The notes beneath the pieces are model-generated. The model was not told where the DNA came from. It made no database searches and saw nothing but the letters and a program-made list of their open reading frames with translations. Made by a program: the position numbers and the translations under genes. Source: a virus. From it: a stretch of 64,000 nucleotides of DNA. Position 1 is the first letter of the stretch. Every line of letters begins with the position of its first letter. The DNA is taken from positions 1 to 64,000 of the IMG/VR virus record IMGVR_UViG_3300034073_002951, one strand, 5' to 3'. Of this stretch, positions 32,265 to 40,250 are shown piece after piece.

Positions 32265-33383
32265 CTATTCCTCATTTTGAGAGTTATCAATTTCCATACT
32301 TTCTATATCGTATGTATCTGTTTTGTATTGTAAAATTGTAGATTCACAGATTTGTTTATAAATTTTTTCTCGAAGTGTTTCATCCTTTTCCATCAAAGGA
32401 ATAAAATCTTTTGCTTGAAACTTATGAACTTCACCTGTTTCTTCATCCACATATTCATACCAAGCACCTGCTTGTTTTACAATTTTGTTTTCCTTCATTA
32501 CCATTAACCACGAACCAAAGTTATCTATACCACGGTCAAAGTATATATCAAAATCGGTAGAACGAAGAGGTGGACCCATACGGTTTTTAATTACCTGAGC
32601 CCTGACTTTCATACCCATTATTTTATCTTGTCCGTCAATTTTCTTTTTAATTTGTCCGATGTTTTTTAATCTCAAACGAACAGATGAGTGAAATGCAAGA
32701 GCTTTACCACCACTTGTAGTCCAAGGGTCAGCGAATGCCATAGCATTTAATTTTTGACGAAGTTGATTTGTATAGACAAGTAGGATTTTCTGTCTACCAA
32801 TCATATTTGTAATTTTCCTCATTGCTTTGGAAATAATGATTGCTTTGTCAGTTGCGTATCCATCTTTGCCGTAATCGGCAGCCAACTCTGTTTTAGTAGA
32901 AGCAGCTGCAACAGAATCAGTAACAATAGTTACCAATCTATCTTTATCGGTTTGTCTAACTTTTTCAATAATGGTTTCAGTAAAGTCAAAAATTTGTTCT
33001 ACTGAATCAGCTGATACATAAAGAAGTTTAGAAACATCTACACCAATAGCTTCTAAAAATTCTCTACTTACCGCAGTTTCGGTGTCAATTAAAACTGCTA
33101 CACCGCCTTGCTTTTGAGTTTCAGCAAGGAGGTGAGCAGATAGTAATGATTTACCACTTTGTTCAAGGCCAGTAATTTCAACAATTCTTCCAACTGGAAA
33201 CCCACCATAAGGTCGGTTTGAAATAGCAACATCTAACATCGCACATCCTGTGGAAACCCAACCCGAAACATTCGTGGGGGCTTCATCAGAGTCAAGAAAG
33301 AATGCTACTTTTTCTTCTTTGGATTGTTTGTTTAGAGTTTCAGCAAGTATATCTGCTAAATCTAATTCTTGTTTTTTGGCCAT
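32265..33383 (-). CDS. uvsX: RecA-like recombinase UvsX
   Basis: A 372-residue strand-exchange protein. Walker A is GLEQSGKS, Walker B is VTIVTDSVAA, and GYATDKAIIISKAMRKI and LLVYTNQLRQKL are the L1-side and L2-side blocks. It drives recombination-dependent replication and repair. Phage Walker A variants with EQSGKS instead of PESSGKT are known among T4-like UvsX proteins. It is located directly after gp32, as expected for the phage recombination module. Confidence 0.92.
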   Translation of the reverse strand: MAKKQELDLADILAETLNKQSKEEKVAFFLDSDEAPTNVSGWVSTGCAMLDVAISNRPYGGFPVGRIVEITGLEQSGKSLLSAHLLAETQKQGGVAVLIDTETAVSREFLEAIGVDVSKLLYVSADSVEQIFDFTETIIEKVRQTDKDRLVTIVTDSVAAASTKTELAADYGKDGYATDKAIIISKAMRKITNMIGRQKILLVYTNQLRQKLNAMAFADPWTTSGGKALAFHSSVRLRLKNIGQIKKKIDGQDKIMGMKVRAQVIKNRMGPPLRSTDFDIYFDRGIDNFGSWLMVMKENKIVKQAGAWYEYVDEETGEVHKFQAKDFIPLMEKDETLREKIYKQICESTILQYKTDTYDIESMEIDNSQNEE

Positions 33384-33395
33384 GTATTATTATGA

Positions 33396-34184
33396 TTATG
33401 AATTGAATAGGTCATCAAATGCCGAAGCTACATCATCTACTTTTTGAGTAGATTTTTCGGTAGATTTTGGTGTCACAGAAAGAGTTTGTTCTGTAACGGA
33501 TTCCGCCGCATCTTCACTATCTGTTGATGAACTACTTGGGTTTAACCAACTTTCCAAAACATCTTTCAATTCATCATACGAAAGTTCTTGATACAATTCA
33601 GTAATTTCCGTTTGACTATTTAGGAAGTTTTGAAGATTGTCACCTTCTGCAAGTGGTGACTGATTTGGTTTGACTCTAATTGTGGTAGTTGGATATGATG
33701 TTCCAGCATCTTCTGCGGATACATATTCGATTGTTAAATCTCTACCACTTACTGGATCGGTGATGTCTCCGTAATCAGGGTCTGCGATATAACCAAGAAT
33801 CTCTTGATAAACGGTTTTACCGAATCCCCAAAAACGAACTCCTTCACCTTCTTCACCACGAACGATGATTGGAACAAAAGTACGGAGTTTTGGTTCCATA
33901 GATTTTGCTGCTTTCCAATCTTCTTTATCACCCATTCGTTTGAGTTTGTCAGCAAACTCTACAATCGGGTCAGGTCTACCAAAAGATTGTGGGGAAAGGT
34001 AAGTTTTATTGTTGATGTTGTAGTGAAAGTAAAGTTCAATGAACGGATTGTCAGTATTGAACTTATAAGGAACAATTCGGACTTGATGTTTACCGGGAGT
34101 TGGTTTCCAAAGTGCGTCCGACTTTTTCTGTGTATTTTGCAGTTTGTTCAGTCTGCCTCTGATTGCATTAAGGTCAATTGCCAT
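33396..34184 (-). CDS. 32: Single-stranded DNA-binding protein (T4 gp32-like)
   Basis: A 262-residue ssDNA-binding protein. The basic N-terminus LNAIRGRLNKLQNTQKK is the cooperativity arm, KHQVRIVPYKFNTDNPFIEL starts the OB core, and the C-terminus is an acidic Ser/Thr-rich tail ending VASAFDDLFNS, which in T4 recruits replication partners. No zinc ligands are obvious. The leader has a hairpin and three tandem octamers, suggesting autogenous translational control as in T4. Confidence 0.88.
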   Translation of the reverse strand: MAIDLNAIRGRLNKLQNTQKKSDALWKPTPGKHQVRIVPYKFNTDNPFIELYFHYNINNKTYLSPQSFGRPDPIVEFADKLKRMGDKEDWKAAKSMEPKLRTFVPIIVRGEEGEGVRFWGFGKTVYQEILGYIADPDYGDITDPVSGRDLTIEYVSAEDAGTSYPTTTIRVKPNQSPLAEGDNLQNFLNSQTEITELYQELSYDELKDVLESWLNPSSSSTDSEDAAESVTEQTLSVTPKSTEKSTQKVDDVASAFDDLFNS

Positions 34185-34203
34185 GATGTTTTACCTCGTT
34201 ATG

Positions 34204-34243
34204 TTTTAGTGTTTTAGTGTTTAAGTGACAACCATTTGGTTGT
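34204..34243 (-). promoter_or_regulatory. Possible gp32 autoregulatory leader: hairpin plus three tandem octamers
   Basis: In the mRNA sense a hairpin (ACAACC / GGTTGT with AAAT loop, 34228-34243) is followed by CACTTAAA, CACTAAAA, CACTAAAA (34204-34227) and then GAGG before the ATG at 34184. T4 gp32 controls its own mRNA by nucleating on a pseudoknot and coating an unstructured leader; this layout is analogous. Confidence 0.5.
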
Positions 34244-34281
34244 ACTAATATATATGATGTAATCATATTTTCGTTTGTTTT

Positions 34282-34950
34282 TTAGACAATTATTTTGGTT
34301 TCGGTATCAATTATTAGATTGATTGGTTTGTTAGTGTACTGATACATTTCATTCAAATTAGAACCGTTAATAAAGAGTGTATTTCGTGTTTGTAATTCAC
34401 CATAACCTTCGTGGATATGACCAAAAGTATGAATGAGTGGTTTAATGTCATCTACTCTTTTACGGAGTAATTCACATCCTGCATTCTCATTATTACGAAT
34501 AGTTTTATCCAAAATACCGAAAGGAGGGCCGTGGGTAATCAAAATGTCAGTATCATCTGGTATCATACTCCATTTATGTTCTAACTCTTCTCCATTTCTT
34601 GGTAAGTTAAATGCCCAATTATGAAACCAAGGTTGGTAAGGAGACCCATAAATTTTTAATCCTTCAATAGTTATCGCCATATCATTTAGATAAAAGAGAT
34701 TATTGTAAGAAAGAAGATTGAGTGAGGATACTTTTTCTCTTTCAAAAAAGAAGTCATGGTTACCTGCGATAAAAACTTTGTATCTATAAGGTAGTTCAGA
34801 AAACCATTCTAAAAAGTAAAGGATTTCTCCTTTATTACCCGTACTACTTACATCACCACAATGTATAAGGAGGTCACCACCGATTAAGTTATCGGTAAGT
34901 TTGTGGTGTCTGACATGAGTATCGGATATGATAGTTGTATTAAGTATCAT
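34282..34950 (-). CDS. Calcineurin-like metallophosphoesterase
   Basis: A 222-residue phosphoesterase. Blocks are ISDTHVRHH, IHCGDVSSTGNKGE, IAGNHDFFFE, ITHGPPFGI and FGHIHEGYG. It resembles class III nucleotide/serine phosphatase-like proteins common in phages. I start at the ATG 34948-34950 because the upstream TTG lies inside the promoter. That ATG is 6 bases after the -10 box, so a leaderless mRNA is likely. It is not closely similar to the LpxH-like protein at 2357-3064. Confidence 0.85.
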   Translation of the reverse strand: MILNTTIISDTHVRHHKLTDNLIGGDLLIHCGDVSSTGNKGEILYFLEWFSELPYRYKVFIAGNHDFFFEREKVSSLNLLSYNNLFYLNDMAITIEGLKIYGSPYQPWFHNWAFNLPRNGEELEHKWSMIPDDTDILITHGPPFGILDKTIRNNENAGCELLRKRVDDIKPLIHTFGHIHEGYGELQTRNTLFINGSNLNEMYQYTNKPINLIIDTETKIIV

Positions 34951-34956
34951 ACCTAT

Positions 34957-34985
34957 AATATAACCATAATAAAACAATTTGTCAA
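34957..34985 (-). promoter_or_regulatory. Promoter for the metallophosphoesterase, TTGACA-N17-TATATT
   Basis: TTGACA (34980-34985) and TATATT (34957-34962) on the minus strand, 17 bases apart. The ATG begins 6 bases after the -10 box. Confidence 0.75.
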
Positions 34986-34986
34986 G

Positions 34987-35379
34987 TTATTTTGCCCACT
35001 TACCTGATTTAACAATTTGGCCAATTATACCGTATACAGACAAATCCATTAAAGTATCATCTATTTTTTCACCAACATTTTCCTTTTTACCCAATACAAC
35101 AAGTTGTTTTAGTCTTTGAATTTTATCATTCATTCTAAACCAAAGGCCTGTTTGAGCAAGTTTAATGTCATCAAGAGTTTTGAGTGCAGTTCCAACTGCT
35201 ATATTATCTGGTCCGTAATTAGATTGTTTGAGGCAAAATAGTTCATATTGGGTAAACATAATACGTTTAAACTCATCAGTCATTTGTGGATACTGACTTT
35301 CCATTTGTTCCACAACCTGTGGATGTTCGTATTTTATAAATGAAATTTCTTCATCTGCGGAAACTTTTCTTTTAATCAT
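34987..35379 (-). CDS. Nucleotide-modification-associated domain (DUF1599/Nmad1-like) protein
   Basis: A 130-residue helical protein. KQSNYGPDNI, GLWFRMNDKIQRLKQL and EKIDDTLMDLSVYGIIGQ follow the pattern of the DUF1599 family, which is linked by gene context to modified-nucleotide metabolism and related to all-alpha NTP pyrophosphohydrolases. The acidic residues in DDTLMDL could bind metal. It has its own promoter. Its substrate is unknown. Confidence 0.65.
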   Translation of the reverse strand: MIKRKVSADEEISFIKYEHPQVVEQMESQYPQMTDEFKRIMFTQYELFCLKQSNYGPDNIAVGTALKTLDDIKLAQTGLWFRMNDKIQRLKQLVVLGKKENVGEKIDDTLMDLSVYGIIGQIVKSGKWAK

Positions 35380-35404
35380 AGTTTTTAAAGTTAAATTTTA
35401 TTTA

Positions 35405-35433
35405 AATATAAGAATTAATATTTTAAATGTCAA
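35405..35433 (-). promoter_or_regulatory. Promoter for the Nmad1-like gene, TTGACA-N17-TATATT
   Basis: TTGACA (35428-35433) and TATATT (35405-35410) on the minus strand, 17 bases apart, 25 bases from the ATG at 35379. Confidence 0.75.
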
Positions 35434-35434
35434 A

Positions 35435-35836
35435 TTAATTTTGAGAAAATTCAATTATTTTAAAAATACGTGTACTAATTTTTTTTGTTCCTTCCGTATT
35501 TGTAACAATAATACAATTTTTATATTTTTCCCAATTTAATTCGAATTCTTTACTTAATACACCTTCATTTTCTTCTTTAATTAACTCATTAAGGGCATTT
35601 ATAGTGTAAAGGGTGTTTGATTGTTTTTTACGGTGTACCAGTATAGTATTTTCAAGAGGTTTTTGTGGTTTTTTGGTAGTATCTATGTTAAATGTAATAT
35701 ATAATTCATCTAAATTAGATTTATTTTGTAATATATAAATGTAATTATAAACAATCGTATAGGTTTCTCTTATTTCTTGTAATATCTGATTTATATTATC
35801 CTTATCCGTAAACGTACATAATAACTGAGTTTGCAT
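35435..35836 (-). CDS. Hypothetical protein
   Basis: A 133-residue protein I do not recognise. It begins MQTQLLCTFTDKDNINQILQ and alternates predicted beta strands (VYNYIYILQN, ELYITFNID, NTILVHRKK) with helices, ending in a KISTRIFKIIEF strand. There is no Cys/His cluster or nucleotide-binding loop. It is preceded by a palindrome containing a late-type octamer, so it may be the first gene of the late region on this side. Confidence 0.6.
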   Translation of the reverse strand: MQTQLLCTFTDKDNINQILQEIRETYTIVYNYIYILQNKSNLDELYITFNIDTTKKPQKPLENTILVHRKKQSNTLYTINALNELIKEENEGVLSKEFELNWEKYKNCIIVTNTEGTKKISTRIFKIIEFSQN

Positions 35837-35859
35837 TTTTTATCTCTCTTCTAATTTTA

Positions 35860-35879
35860 ATCTTATATAAATATAAGAT
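35860..35879 (-). promoter_or_regulatory. Late-type element TATTTATA inside a perfect 20-base palindrome
   Basis: The sense-strand octamer TATTTATA (35866-35873) is the centre-right part of an 8-base-pair inverted repeat (ATCTTATA / TATAAGAT) with a 4-base loop. It lies 24 bases from the ATG at 35836. Confidence 0.5.
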
Positions 35880-35901
35880 TTCGTTTGGAGAGATATTATT
35901 A

Positions 35902-38058
35902 TTATTGATTACTTTGAAAACACTTTTGAGTTTCTTTATCCCACTGATATGTCGTTTGGAGTTTGCCACTTTCTCCAGCTTTACTTCTTTGTGTTTTATA
36001 TGCAACTTTTATTCTTTTTCCACCCTTTGTCACTGCATAAACAAAAATATTTCTTCCAGTAATCTGACCTGTTTCTCTATTGATGATTACTTCATCTTCT
36101 TTTTCAGGAGTGCCAACTTCAAAATGAGAAATAAAATCATCAGTATTATCAGTATTTAAACAAGTTTTTAGTTGGTCGGGTTCAACAATGACACCACCCA
36201 TATTAACATCAAACAAACCTGTATATTTCCCAACTCCCTCACCACTCTCACCATCTATTACACCTATATGTAATTTATCTATTATATTTTTTGCTTCAAT
36301 ATAATCACCAAGAGGTTTGGAGTCTCCATTAGGTAGAGTAATGCTTGTTTCATTTAATTTTCTATGAGTATTTCTTTGGATTTCCAAACTTTCTTCTCGT
36401 ATTTTACCTAAATTTGCAGAAATATCATATCCTTGTTGTTTAGCAGATCTATAAAGTAATTTCAATTGGTCGGAGGTCATTTCTCCTTCTCTATTATCAT
36501 CACCTGCAAATTCGTAAAATGCCTTTAATAATTGTTCTTCTGTATATGGTTCTTCTTGTTGAGGTAAATATGGAAGAAGATTTGAATGAGGTTTTCCCCT
36601 TGAAAGAAGTGATTTTAACTTATTACTAACTTTTGCCTTACCTGTAATTCCTTTATCAGATTTAATATCATTTAAAATTTGACTAATATCACCATTTGCT
36701 AATTCTCTTGCTGGTTGATTTGCTGCTTGTTCTAATTCATTTTCTTTTTGATTTAATAAATCCTGTCCCTGTGATATAATCTGATTTGCCTGTTCTTTGA
36801 TTTGTGGAGGTAAATCACTTTCTTCTACTATTTTTTTAGCGTTTTCTGCTTCTTGGTTAGGTGTTGAGTTTGCTTGTATATCAGAAAGTGAGATTTTATC
36901 GGAATGAAATGAAACCATTGCCCTTCCCCTTTCATCTACCGTTATAGTTGATGTATCACTTGGATTTTCACCACCACCACTATTTTTAATAAAGTTCAAC
37001 AAAACATCTTTTGGAACCTCAACCCCATCTCTTGTGTAAAACGGCCCGTCAAGACTTTCTATAAGTTCCATTTGTTTTTGAATAGAAACTTCATGCCCAT
37101 AATAACTTCTTGTAGTCGTTGGATCTGATAATTTACCTTGAGATTTTAAATTTTGAATACCCTTTTGATTTCTTTCCCATTTTTTTCTTCCACTTTTAGC
37201 AACTGATTTTAACATAGAAAGTAAATCTTTGTTATATCCAGCATACTTACCAGAACTTGAAACAGTTTCACTTCCTAATTCTTTACCCAATTCTGTGTCT
37301 TTAATTTGATTATAAAGTTTTAAGGTTAATTCGTCATCTGACATATTTGGATTTTGGTCTAAATGAAATTTTGCCTCTCCTGAAAGAATTTCAGCTGTCA
37401 TTGATGAGACATTACCTGGTGCAGGTTTAAACTTTTCTTTATTTTTAGTTCCGAAATTAAGAGCCATTTGCTTTATTTCACCATCAGATAATTCATCATC
37501 AACATCTGAAACGGAACTATCTTCAGGAACAATCCGTGTTGTGTCAACTATTTTTTTAGTGGTTTTCTTTTCTTCTTTGTCAGTTTTTGTTTTAATATCA
37601 GGTGCATGACTAAATGAAGCCTTACCTTTTACATTTTGTTGTGGTTCTTGTGTCTCACCTTCTTCACCAACTTCACCACTATCACCGCTCTTTTCAGGTT
37701 TTGGTTCTTCACCACTTACTTCTGCAGCATCTTTTTCAAACTCACCTGGTTTTACAGGTCTAATTTGGTCTTTATCTGCTTTATGAGTAGCAGGTTTTTC
37801 ACCATTTTTGGAATAATAACCAAACGCGATATGTTGTAGTCCCATATCCTTAGCTTGTTTAGCTGCGGAAGTGGAAACTGAACCTTTTTCGGTAAGTAGA
37901 TTTTCTAATAATTCGTGTTTAATTTCACCCAAACCCCACTCGGTAAGAATTTCAGAAAGTATCCAAATGTGTTCTCTATTCTGTAAATTTGGTATTCCTT
38001 CTTTTGAACGAATTGAAAGTTCTTCTATGAGGTTTTCTATGAGGTATGATATATTCAT
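35902..38058 (-). CDS. Large acidic low-complexity protein, possibly virion-associated
   Basis: A 718-residue protein of unknown function. The N-terminal 100 residues form helices ending in GLQHIAFGYYSKNGEKPATH. Residues about 105-200 are Glu/Lys/Pro-rich and probably disordered. The remainder includes a long charged helical stretch (NQIISQGQDLLNQKENEL) and a C-terminal beta-rich block with ITGRNIFVYAVTKGGKRIKV. Its place next to fibre and tail genes suggests an internal or scaffold-like virion role. No catalytic motif is recognised. Confidence 0.6.
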   Translation of the reverse strand: MNISYLIENLIEELSIRSKEGIPNLQNREHIWILSEILTEWGLGEIKHELLENLLTEKGSVSTSAAKQAKDMGLQHIAFGYYSKNGEKPATHKADKDQIRPVKPGEFEKDAAEVSGEEPKPEKSGDSGEVGEEGETQEPQQNVKGKASFSHAPDIKTKTDKEEKKTTKKIVDTTRIVPEDSSVSDVDDELSDGEIKQMALNFGTKNKEKFKPAPGNVSSMTAEILSGEAKFHLDQNPNMSDDELTLKLYNQIKDTELGKELGSETVSSSGKYAGYNKDLLSMLKSVAKSGRKKWERNQKGIQNLKSQGKLSDPTTTRSYYGHEVSIQKQMELIESLDGPFYTRDGVEVPKDVLLNFIKNSGGGENPSDTSTITVDERGRAMVSFHSDKISLSDIQANSTPNQEAENAKKIVEESDLPPQIKEQANQIISQGQDLLNQKENELEQAANQPARELANGDISQILNDIKSDKGITGKAKVSNKLKSLLSRGKPHSNLLPYLPQQEEPYTEEQLLKAFYEFAGDDNREGEMTSDQLKLLYRSAKQQGYDISANLGKIREESLEIQRNTHRKLNETSITLPNGDSKPLGDYIEAKNIIDKLHIGVIDGESGEGVGKYTGLFDVNMGGVIVEPDQLKTCLNTDNTDDFISHFEVGTPEKEDEVIINRETGQITGRNIFVYAVTKGGKRIKVAYKTQRSKAGESGKLQTTYQWDKETQKCFQSNQ

Positions 38059-38064
38059 TTTTTA

Positions 38065-39192
38065 TTATTTTTGTACCCAACTTGTACCATTATGAAAATA
38101 AAGGTCTGAACCTGAAACTGCCAACATACCCAATTGTCCTGTTGGGAGAGGATCGGAAGGTGAAAGTGAAAGAGTTTGTGTTATACTTACCGAACCCGTT
38201 ACAGAATATGAACCAGAAAGTTCGGTAGTTGTTCTATAATACCCACTACCACTATCCCACATAATCAACTCACCTTGTGTAAGGTTATTGATTTGGACAT
38301 CATTTATATCTTGTACTCTCGGGCCTAATGAAGGTCTAACAAGTAAGTTCGCGTTATTACCATTTACAGTTGTTAGAACTGCGATTGTAGATTTTAAATT
38401 TGGTGTACTTGGTGGAATTGTTGTTAAACCACCTGGTCTGATTGGATCTGGATAAAGTATATCTCCTTCTCCCCAATTGTCATTTGTGTCTTTAAGACCC
38501 ACTTGTTCCAATGTACTTATTGATACTTCTCTTACTTGTCCGAACCAAGAAACATATCCTTGTTCGTTTTGTAAAATTGATTGATGAGTTACGCCCATTA
38601 TCAAATCAGCACGATAAGTTCCATCGGTTACCGCTCTAACTACTCTTAATCTTTGTCCTTGAGCGACATCATTTGGATCAACCATGACCAAAGTTCCTTT
38701 TGGTAAAGTAATAGTATCACCATTAACAACATAAGGGTATATTAATTCTTCACCGATACTAACGGATACACCATCTGTTAATCCAACATCAAGTGTTCCA
38801 TTTGTTGGATCCCACCACAATCTTCCTGTTTGTGGAGTTACATTATTGGTGAGTTCAAAATCAATCCACTCTGGTGTAGAAATAGAACCAGTAACATAAA
38901 TTGAACCTGTAAAAGTGTGGGTGTCATCAAGAGAGTCACCAAAAATGGTAGAACCACTTTGAAATATAATAGACGATGAAACTAACTGTGAAACTACAAG
39001 GTCACCGTTGATAAATACATTACCGTTAAATACCGCACCCGATGATGTTATTGGTAAATTGGATGCAAGGATAAAAGTACCTAAAGTTCCCGTGGTTACT
39101 CTTCGGGTAGAATTAGCATTTACTATCGGTAGTAAATCACTTAACTGTAAAGTTTCGTGTAAATAAAGTTCTGAAATTTTTAAATCCGCCAT
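38065..39192 (-). CDS. Tail fibre / virion structural protein
   Basis: A 375-residue Thr/Ser/Gly-rich protein opening MADLKISELYLHETLQLSDL, a start seen in many phage fibre-like proteins. The middle contains FINGDLVVSQLVSSS and GSIYVTGSIS repeats of the kind found in the fibres at 58527-63668. The end GQLGMLAVSGSDLYFHNGTS resembles a shaft-to-tip segment. It probably trimerises. It overlaps the 76-residue gene upstream by 13 bases. Confidence 0.7.
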   Translation of the reverse strand: MADLKISELYLHETLQLSDLLPIVNANSTRRVTTGTLGTFILASNLPITSSGAVFNGNVFINGDLVVSQLVSSSIIFQSGSTIFGDSLDDTHTFTGSIYVTGSISTPEWIDFELTNNVTPQTGRLWWDPTNGTLDVGLTDGVSVSIGEELIYPYVVNGDTITLPKGTLVMVDPNDVAQGQRLRVVRAVTDGTYRADLIMGVTHQSILQNEQGYVSWFGQVREVSISTLEQVGLKDTNDNWGEGDILYPDPIRPGGLTTIPPSTPNLKSTIAVLTTVNGNNANLLVRPSLGPRVQDINDVQINNLTQGELIMWDSGSGYYRTTTELSGSYSVTGSVSITQTLSLSPSDPLPTGQLGMLAVSGSDLYFHNGTSWVQK

Positions 39193-39410
39193 ATTATCCT
39201 ACCGCCTCGTTCGCGTTCACTTTGTTCTTGTAAAATGTAAAATCCATTTTCTTGTAATAAAAAATCACTTTGACCTTTTTGTAACCAAAGTGTATTTTCT
39301 TCTAATGCTTCATATTGACTTAACCACAAATTATAGTTTGCAACCATTTCATTGAGTTGCATATGATGTTTGTGTTGTTCGTAGTATTTTTGCCAAGATA
39401 TGAATTCCAT
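39180..39410 (-). CDS. Small hypothetical protein
   Basis: A 76-residue protein rich in Gln, Glu, Tyr and Trp (FISWQKYYEQHKHHMQLNEM). The C-terminal LQENGFYILQEQ is a repeated-looking segment. It overlaps the fibre gene and could be a fibre-associated or chaperone protein, but no family is recognised. The ATG is only 4 bases after a TATTTATA octamer. Confidence 0.6.
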   Translation of the reverse strand: MEFISWQKYYEQHKHHMQLNEMVANYNLWLSQYEALEENTLWLQKGQSDFLLQENGFYILQEQSERERGGRIIWRI

Positions 39411-39413
39411 ATC

Positions 39414-39421
39414 TATAAATA
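39414..39421 (-). promoter_or_regulatory. Late-type octamer TATTTATA
   Basis: Sense-strand TATTTATA ends 4 bases before the ATG at 39410, closer than the other copies, so it may be fortuitous or give a leaderless message. Confidence 0.35.
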
Positions 39422-39429
39422 TAAAAATT

Positions 39430-40029
39430 TTATTTACACTCTACCTCGTATTCATTCCAAGGTTTGGTAGGTGGTTCGTTCAAGAAATAATAACATTGCC
39501 ACTTTTGGGTACTACGGAAATAAATTCTTTTGTAGAACGCATCAGGAATTTCTGCTCCTGTTGGTAATACCTGTGGTACGTCATCAAAAATAACATCCAC
39601 TCTTACATCCAACTCACCAAATACTTCAGCCCATTCTCTTTCTTTTTCTTCCAACAATCTCCACTGAACTCTATTCAATTTTTGATGTTGAAGTGCTGAA
39701 TTTAGATATGTAAATGTTTGTGCTAAATTTTGTTTTGTATCAGCAAAATGAGCGGCAGGAGCCATATGTCCTTTATCCCATTCGTTCTTTACATAATCAG
39801 CGTTATTAGAAGTATGGTAATCACTTTCTTCAAAGAAATCCATTCCCTTTCTATCTGCTCCCTTTGTAATTTTTCTAACCGTATATTCTACCCAAAGTGG
39901 CTGTTCTTTGGTTTCAGAATACATGATTCTAAATATAGGTTTTTCAACCAATACTGAATCTCGGAGTTGAGCATAAGTTGAAGATGTTAAAATAAAAAGT
40001 GTTAGAAGTAATGCTGATATTTTTTTCAT
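39430..40029 (-). CDS. Secreted DNA/RNA non-specific endonuclease (NUC family)
   Basis: A 199-residue nuclease with a clear signal peptide (MKKISALLLTLFILTSSTYA). The catalytic region WDKGHMAPAAHF corresponds to the DRGH motif of Serratia-type nucleases, followed by QTFTYLNSALQHQKLNRVQW with the metal-binding Asn. It would act in the periplasm or outside the cell and degrade DNA and RNA. It is set among late virion genes. Its ATG overlaps the stop of a 49-residue gene. Confidence 0.85.
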   Translation of the reverse strand: MKKISALLLTLFILTSSTYAQLRDSVLVEKPIFRIMYSETKEQPLWVEYTVRKITKGADRKGMDFFEESDYHTSNNADYVKNEWDKGHMAPAAHFADTKQNLAQTFTYLNSALQHQKLNRVQWRLLEEKEREWAEVFGELDVRVDVIFDDVPQVLPTGAEIPDAFYKRIYFRSTQKWQCYYFLNEPPTKPWNEYEVECK

Positions 40030-40175
40030 AATTTATAATTTAATTTTTCGTGCAAATAAAGTTTTATTCTTCCCCAAAATGTTTTTTGGAGGTCTTGTTT
40101 TTTACGAATGATTTCCCTTTGTTGAAGATATAAAGCAATTTGTCTTTTTTGCTTTTCGGATAATTTTTCTAACAT
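40026..40175 (-). CDS. Small basic protein co-translated with the secreted nuclease
   Basis: A 49-residue frame, MLEKLSEKQKRQIALYLQ then QREIIRKKQDLQKTFWGRI, highly charged and helical, with the stop TGA overlapping the nuclease ATG. The ATG at 40173-40175 is preceded by GGAAAG 10 bases upstream, and a late-type octamer lies 54 bases upstream. It may help translation or bind the nuclease, but its role is unknown and it could be a chance frame. Confidence 0.5.
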   Translation of the reverse strand: MLEKLSEKQKRQIALYLQQREIIRKKQDLQKTFWGRIKLYLHEKLNYKL

Positions 40176-40228
40176 ACCTATAACTTTCCATATATCTCCG
40201 TTTTGTTAAAATTCGTAACCAATTTTTA

Positions 40229-40236
40229 TATAAATA
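40229..40236 (-). promoter_or_regulatory. Late-type octamer TATTTATA
   Basis: Sense-strand TATTTATA within TATATATTTATATA, in the gap before the 49-residue gene and the secreted nuclease. Confidence 0.5.
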
Positions 40237-40250
40237 TATAAAAATGAGTT

